Of a stretch of 64,000 nt of DNA, positions 57,663 to 64,000 are shown piece by piece. Under the pieces are notes generated by a model. That model was not told the origin of the DNA. It saw nothing but the letters and a program-made list of their open reading frames with translations, and did no database searches. The position numbers were made by a program, and so were the translations under genes. Within the stretch, counting starts at the first letter, position 1. Each line of letters begins with the position of its first letter. The stretch is from Sclerodactyla briareus (taxonomy: Eukaryota > Echinodermata > Holothuroidea > Dendrochirotida > Sclerodactylidae): assembly GCA_026419785.1 (NCBI GenBank), contig JAODTK010005558.1:124001-188000 (forward strand), read 5' to 3'.

Positions 57663-59994
57663 TCCGGCATGCCTAAAAAATGTTTAACATTGCTGGGACC
57701 AAATTGGACATGAGCTATAGGCATTTAGTTTCATACAAAAGCATATCTATTATCATGAACACATTAGAGGGCACAATCCAGGTACTTCCTCGCCTGAATG
57801 ATATGAAGTATCGTCACAACGGCATGTAGAATCTTTTTCCATAAGAAAAAACACATCTTTTGAGGGGTGTATATGCCATTTTGAAGAATTGCATGATCAT
57901 ATGAGCTCTGGGCTAAGTACACGAACGAATACCTATGATAGTTTACCAATTTTGATTGATTTTCGTCAGTTAATGTATATGGCTTCAGTAAGCCAAGTAA
58001 GGCCCATCAGGGAACCCTGGCCATTGTTGACTCGTGAATGAGCACGTGCATACTCGTCTTGCTCAGATGAATCGACAAAGGCGGGGGGGGGGGGGGAGGT
58101 AACCAACCCCCAACCTGCTCCCGAGCTGCCAGTTCAATCCACTTGGGACAGGACGGACAGTGAACACCAGACTTGCCACTTTCTTGGAACAGTAGGAGCA
58201 GAAGTTCGTGACGCTCACAGCCGACAGACGAGACCCCCCACTTCATCAACCCCGCCTCATAAAAAGTCCGGATTGTATACACATCACTCACCCTCCACTC
58301 TGTGTAAATTGGGTAAAACAGCAATTATACCCCCTATCCCCCCCCCCCCCCCCACCCCCCCCCCCCACAATTGGATTTATATTGAACCAAACCCTGAATG
58401 ACACTCAGACACCAAGATTTGGCCAGGAATGCTTAGCTTGGGAGGCAGAGCAGAGATTTCTATTGGGGAAGAGCGCCCACCACTTCAGTTCCATGAGGAA
58501 GAGTGCCCCCATTATAATACTTCAGGAGTAGTAGGATTGAGTTAGTTCTGTTGTAATGCAATCAGTGGAGAGAGCAGATGGCATTTTACATGGGGCCATG
58601 GAATGGAATGTGTATGTAATAAGGGAGACTAAGACTTCCCCCGTTTTTTGTTTTCCCTCATGAACAACAACAGGAAGATGTTGTTGGCATTTTTCAATAT
58701 CACTATTTTGTGAAGGGGAAGAGGGCAATGAGATCTGAGAATTGGGAAGATTGGATAGGAAGAAACAAAAATTATTACTGGTATACTCAGTAACAGATTT
58801 ACCACATGCATAGTGAAAGACGGATAATTTTTTACATCTTTAGGAGGGGGTAGGGGGTGTGGGTTTTTTGTGGGCACGGGGGGGGAGGGGAAGCGATAGG
58901 AAACTAGGGAAATAAAAGAATTTCCCGGAATCCTAAAATTTTGCCTGAATTTCCTTGCAAAATGTGTACAAGGAATGATTGCACAGCGGAAAATTTGACA
59001 CACTTTTCACAGTTTCCGTCGTCACACTGCTCAAATCGGCCTGTATTTTCATTATACTTTTTTGAACATTTTGCCTTTTCACCAGAAACACAGAAGAAGG
59101 GTATAGAAACTTCTGAAATGAGTATCAGCCACGTCTCAAAAGTGATACCAGAAATCGCCTATTGAACACAATTGCACTCACAATCTTCTAAAGACCCAAA
59201 TTGTGAGGCAAAAGACTGTCACCACAGCACCTTGGTTAAACTAGAGGCAAGCCCCGTGAAATTTGACTGTAGGTTTTGGGCGAATTTTGCAACCCAAAAG
59301 AATTCCATATTGACACAAATTTTCAGTGCTGGAAAATATAAAGGAGCATGCGCAGATGAAAACCGTAAAAAACGACCACAGCAGGCAACAGACACTATCG
59401 GTATGGGTGCGTCAAGTGCGATCATTGACATAAGTGATTGCCTTGTTCTGTTTTTTTTCCTTGCAATTGTACATCAAAGAACAACAGGCAAGCAGTCTCG
59501 GAAGACTGCACACATGGAATTAGGGCCCCAATTGTTCACTGTACCCGTAGCCTTTGAACTCCTCCCAGTGTTAGGGGGCTTAACCTCCTCATATATTTTG
59601 TAGGATTTACGTGTGGGGTACATCAGGAATGAGGGACATGCCATGTAGAGTGACAGTTCCTGGGTTCCCACAGTGTAACCAAGAGTGGCTGGATGATTTC
59701 ACAACATCAATTGCAATTGTTGTGGATGTTTCCCCCCCACCCCTCCAGATGTTGTAAATTTTGCGGTAAATTTCGCCCGTACTAAAGAGAGGTACTTATC
59801 GATGGTCCTTTCGGAAATTCCGTGCGAAGTGTATATTCCACGTGATAACCCATTAAAGATCCTTAAAATCCTGGTATTAGGTCCAGAATCGTAACGATAA
59901 CGTAGGAATGTCGAGACGTTAGAAGAAACTGCTCCTTACGTCAACGGTACAATACGAATTGTGCTCTTCAATGTCCAACTATGCATGGAGTTGG
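57663..59994. other. No gene called; G/C runs
   Basis: G run at 58083-58096 and adjacent C runs at 58338-58353 and 58355-58366. A 143-codon plus-strand open frame (59172-59603) has no recognisable domain and weak splice context. Confidence 0.4.
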
Positions 59995-60095
59995 GGGCTG
60001 TGTGTAAACAGCCCTATAAATATCCTAGGGGCAACTGCCAATTAGATGAGCTTAGAAGGTGAGTTGAGAGCGTCAGTGAATTGGCATGGTTCTGC
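59995..60095 (+). repeat. Dispersed repeat D, copy 2
   Basis: GTGTAAACAGCCC, CTGCCAATTAGATGAGC and GTGAGTTGAGAGCGTCAGTG follow the order seen at 22961-23055. Confidence 0.6.
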
Positions 60096-60291
60096 CTCAG
60101 AACTGCCAATCAACAGTGGCCCCCCACAACTGTGACACAATTCGGGCCCTCAAATTGACCGAATACGCATAAGAGGGAGGGGGGGGGGGAATGCTCAGCT
60201 ATCACTGCTTTAAGTTCTATATATATCTGACCAGAGGGTTAAAAGCATCAGGACCTCAATAAAAACCTCTCAGGCTCACAGAGTTACTAGT

Positions 60292-60615
60292 GTGGGGAGT
60301 CATGTTACTGTGAATCTGACTACAGAGGGCGCCGCGAGTATAATTGCGCCGATTCCCGTCGCATGCTCAGGATTATTACGTGCGCTCGGTTACAAAGTTG
60401 TGGCAGATGGCTTAGATGGAGTTGAACTAAATGCAGGCAGGCCTGGGGAACGACAAACAAAATTAGGCGATAGTAATATAAGCGGTGACCCATGCACGGC
60501 AGAGTCAAGCAGTTTACCCAGCAGTATACTGAGTAGTGACATAATTGATCATAGAACTAAATGGGGAAGTATCCTGAATGACTTACAAATATATTGGTGT
60601 TGCAGGCAATGTTGA
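60292..60615 (+). CDS. Weak candidate coding frame
   Basis: A 107-codon plus-strand frame, protein-like in its second half (polar, with SSSLPSSILSSDIIDHRTKW). An AG after CATGCTC near 60370 could be an acceptor, but it lacks a pyrimidine tract. The frame ends in TGA near 60615. I do not recognise it, and chance is quite possible. Confidence 0.15.
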   Translation: MGSHVTVNLTTEGAASIIAPIPVACSGLLRALGYKVVADGLDGVELNAGRPGERQTKLGDSNISGDPCTAESSSLPSSILSSDIIDHRTKWGSILNDLQIYWCCRQC

Positions 60616-63349
60616 GTAGAAATTAGTGGTTGCGCCCTTGTCTATAATGGGTGCGCACATTGTTAGGAATGTGTGTCACCGTTGCATGGATTGATATAGC
60701 ATAGCAAAAGTACAAAAATGCCTCAAATAGGACAATATGTCTTAGCCCTATTTATGACCCTGAAGCGGAAAATTGATAGCCATATGTGTATAAGTCGTGG
60801 ATTGTGATAGTACAAACTGACCCTCCAATTGTCCTTTAGTTCAGAGAGAAGAAAAGAGAAACAAAACCAAACAAATGCATGCATATTAACCTAGGCTCGC
60901 TTATCCCCCTCTCCCAACCTCATGAAATTAGGCGTTAAAATTAATATCTGTACGAGTGAGCCATAGTGCGATCTTTTTATTTTATATGGTGAATGAAGGG
61001 AAACAGGCTGGAAACTGTGTAGTACATCAGTTGACTGAGAGGTGTATTCATTTGGAATTACAAATTTCAAAAGCTAACTTGTCCCGTACAGTCATTGGGA
61101 CGCAGCGTAAACATACCAGGAGCGGAATAAGGAGGGCGCTATAAAAAATTTTCTGCAATTCTTTAATTCAAGAAGTAAAATGGTTCAAACTCTCACAATC
61201 ATGAAGGAGAAGTGCAGTTAACAATAAAAAAAAATAAAAAAAAAACCTTTCATAGGACATGCGTCAAATTCCCAAGCAACATAACCTCAGGACCAATGGT
61301 AGACCATATCCACGAAGTTTCATGGGAATTCATTGGAAAAATTGGACAAAATTATGCAAATTAGAATAGACAATTGAGACATCCAATGACCCTATCTCAC
61401 ATTTCAAACAGCAAAACTGCCTATGGGAGTCCAGAAATTAAAACACATTGGAATAACCCCTAAACAATATAATAAGATCCCAACTTGGATCTTGGTGATG
61501 CCAAGTAACAAATGAGTAATAGGTGGGCTGACTAAAACAGTGAAGTCCGATCGAACCATTGTGTTGGGAAATAGTCCAGAATGACCTTAAACAATCTCAC
61601 GAAGTTCTGGAGCAACTTTTTACCACGCTATACATCTAATCATCATCATATGGTGACTTCTAGACCGACTTTGGTTTTCAGTATTTAGTTGACTAGCCCA
61701 GCAAACAATGAGATGTAATACAGCCAGATGTTGCCCCATAGATTATGACCAGGGCATTAGGAGAAGTTGACCATCAGCTAGGCACGGCTAGACCAACCCC
61801 GCCAGCTGGTCAGTTTGCATCAGTTAACACAAACATCAAGAATCATATACGAGGGGGCATATCCACAAGTTGCAGGTTTCTCAAGCTGGGATGATTAATC
61901 CCCCAGTTTGATATGCCCCAGTTGGTCAATGGTTGTGTCCTTTGTGGGTAGGTAGGATAAGATGACTAATCCAGGCTTGCAGCAGAAGGTGACGCTCGAG
62001 ATGGCTCCACAAAAGTATATGGGTGCATCCAAATGCAAAAGCACGGCCTGGGGGAAAAGGGGAAGATGAAGATTTGTTCTTTCGGTAAGACCTAGATAGT
62101 AATTAAGACCTAGATACGACTGGTCTCCAATTGAGGAATCTTTCCACATTTGTGATAAGGTGGATTGTGAAGGGGTGGGGAGGGGATTGGGTGGGGTTGG
62201 GAGGGGAGGGGATTGGTGGGGGAGGGGAGTGGGAAGAGGGGTTGCAGCCACTGTTTTTCCACCCTTAACCTCTTTCTCTATAAGGAGCAGCAGGCAGGAG
62301 TGTTGAGGATGCACATAACAGTTCTTATGTGGAAAAACATACCATTCTCAGGTTTCAAACCATACCAGGCCTTCGCTATTACCGCTTCGGGACGAAAGGA
62401 TACAATGCAAGCTAGGTATTTCAAACCCTAAGTTTCCCCCACTGTCTTGAACATACCTAAAATGCATGCCTCATAAACCCCATCCCCACAATAAAGGTTC
62501 GGGCTTAGGTGATTGCACGGAATAAAGCCTCTGGGATGCAAGGCTCATGTTCCAACCTCGTTCGGTAATTACGGGCTGGGCTGTCCAAAGCCTTGTACTC
62601 AGTGTTGCCGGACTCCAGAGATCATGTATAATGTCAAATTAAATTCCCTCGTTCAACAAACACTGACAACAGCTGACCTATATCTGGGCCGGTGTTAACT
62701 TACAAACAGGCAGGCTATCCAATATGTGTCCTCACACGACCGTTTAATAGTTATGCCCTCGCGGCTTTGAATGGAGGATCGCGGGATGTGGGAGTACAAT
62801 CCAGCATCTCGATGAATAGGGAGAAATAAATAATTAATAAAATACAACCGGTTTGCAAAATAAAATTATCAACTTTAACAAAAAGTGTTGGGCCTAATAA
62901 GCAGCATGAGGTAAAGCGAACAAAAATCTAGACATGAAAGGATGGAAAAAGTAGAAAAAAAACAGTGGCCACTTTCTTCCCAAGTGTTATTTAGCGGCAG
63001 CATCTCATTCCGTACTTGGTAAAAACTGAGGATTGCAAAACTTTGGTTGCAAAAATAGTCAACATGCAGGCCGGACGATTATTCTGCAGAAAGAGGAGGG
63101 CGCGAGTGGCCAAACGGGTTTACGTGTGAGGCTGTCAGATAATTGCAGCAAATTGGGGTGGTGCATAGGTCATGATAGGTGAGTAGAGGATGTGAAAGAT
63201 TCTCAAGACATCAACACTAGAGTTAATTACTTTGTTTGTTTTTGACGATCTCTTTCGACTTTTCAGATTTCTGTTATTCCCAGATCTATCCGTTCACGAC
63301 ATTGTAGGATACTGTTTTCTTTGCCATTCAATCTGTCTTAGTATCGGTT
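60616..63349. other. No gene seen
   Basis: AT-rich unique DNA with an A-rich run near 61225-61245 and G-rich text at 62165-62240. No supportable gene. Confidence 0.45.
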
Positions 63350-63440
63350 TCTGTCTTCATTGTGAAGCGTCTTTGAACACCTCAGTTGAATTAGGCGCAC
63401 GATATAAATTTGGTATATAAAAATATAATAATAATTATAG
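63350..63440 (+). mobile_element. LINE or SINE 3' tail
   Basis: TTGTGAAGCGTCTTTGAACA, GTTGAATTAGGCGCACGATA and TATAAATTTGGTATATAAA followed by AATAATAAT match the general form of L2-like LINE tails (GTAAAGCG, then GCGCTATATAAA, then a short A/T repeat). I see no RT text upstream, so the copy is only the extreme 3' end. Confidence 0.5.
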
Positions 63441-63719
63441 TAAGCCATTTTGCCCGGGAACGCAATGAACTATAACAAAGACTTTCCTAGAGATGATATC
63501 TGGTGTTATTAGGAATATGATGATTGAGCAACTACAAGAAGCCTCTCTCTACAGTGCCCCTGTCAACGAGCACACACAGCCAACCTTACCAAAGCCCCAG
63601 GGCCTGGGATCTTTGAGTTTTAGTGTATTTGCAAGGCCCTGAGGGGGGGGCCCTAACTAGCTATACCACAACGCGTGTGAGTTATAGTATCAGCTTTCTC
63701 ATGGTTACTGTTATTGAGA

Positions 63720-63835
63720 TGATTATACTATCGTGTCAAAAGTTATTGGGGTAACAACTAGCCGTTCGATATTGAATGACCTGTGCGAAACAATCTTCAA
63801 AACTTCCCTGACGGAAACTCACATCCTACCACGCG
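63720..63835 (+). repeat. Dispersed repeat E, copy 3
   Basis: CAATCTTCAAAACTTCCCTG followed by ACGGAAACTCACATCC matches the first half of the repeat at 21380-21545. Confidence 0.5.
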
Positions 63836-64000
63836 TTGGAATCACATCCATTGAGAGAAGGGTGTGGGGGGATGTTGAGAGATGTGGGGGGGTTGGGCCT
63901 TTGAACCAGAAATTACAGTGTGAGAATTTCAAAGTCAATGGGAGCATCACCAAAAAGTGGGGAGTTTGTATTCTCTTCTTCCCCCCCCCCCCCTTCCCGC

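Noticed and set aside
59172-59603. 143-codon plus-strand frame as a gene
   Set aside because: No recognised domain, weak splice context, and chance length.

Overview
The window looks like animal nuclear DNA from a repeat-rich, intron-rich genome. I see no bacterial operons, no long open frame, and no complete recognisable protein-coding gene. Support for this includes pieces of several non-LTR retrotransposon lineages, tRNA-derived SINEs, hAT-like MITEs, large foldback elements, satellites and microsatellites, and a few short open frames bounded by GT/AG splice signals. The mix of L2/CR1-like and Jockey-like LINEs, the SINE structure and the repeat style fit a marine invertebrate, perhaps an echinoderm or another invertebrate deuterostome. 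That placement is inference, because no diagnostic gene is present.

Layout. 1-11 kb is mostly non-coding DNA with G/C homopolymers, one SINE copy (5385-5760), one hAT-like MITE (6341-6608) and small exon candidates. 11.04-17.47 kb is the most informative part: a decayed minus-strand CR1/L2-group LINE whose ORF1 retains an SGNH-esterase-like domain and whose ORF2 retains endonuclease and reverse transcriptase. It is split at the RT thumb side by a decayed plus-strand Jockey-like LINE (11731-14185) ending in poly(A). 17.5-29 kb is largely unique DNA with microsatellites and a few exon-like frames (22397-22519, 28734-28850). 29.3-37.3 kb holds a MITE, a second SINE copy, two large foldback elements (31091-31817 and 35818-37304) and the best exon candidate (32894-33047, minus). 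39.2-46.1 kb is dominated by a diverged module repeat rich in TGACCT half-sites, interrupted by a satellite of about 25 copies of an 82-bp unit (42931-45020). 47-53.8 kb contains a minus-strand SINE, a Cys-rich exon candidate (47830-48106), a MITE with an 8-bp target duplication, a third foldback element, and an L2-like LINE 3' end inserted inside a 19-bp minisatellite. 53.8-64 kb is mostly unique DNA with an 18-bp inverted-repeat element and a possible secreted-peptide frame.

How it fits together. I cannot reconstruct a host gene. The scattered exon-like frames lie on both strands and could belong to large genes whose introns fill the window, but some will be chance open frames with chance splice sites. 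The reliable content is the repeat record: at least three LINE lineages, two SINE families, several hAT-like MITEs, a group of foldback elements sharing a TTTTCAATGGAG-like core, and three tandem arrays. Many of the long G or C runs sit inside the MITEs, which suggests that mobile elements seeded them.
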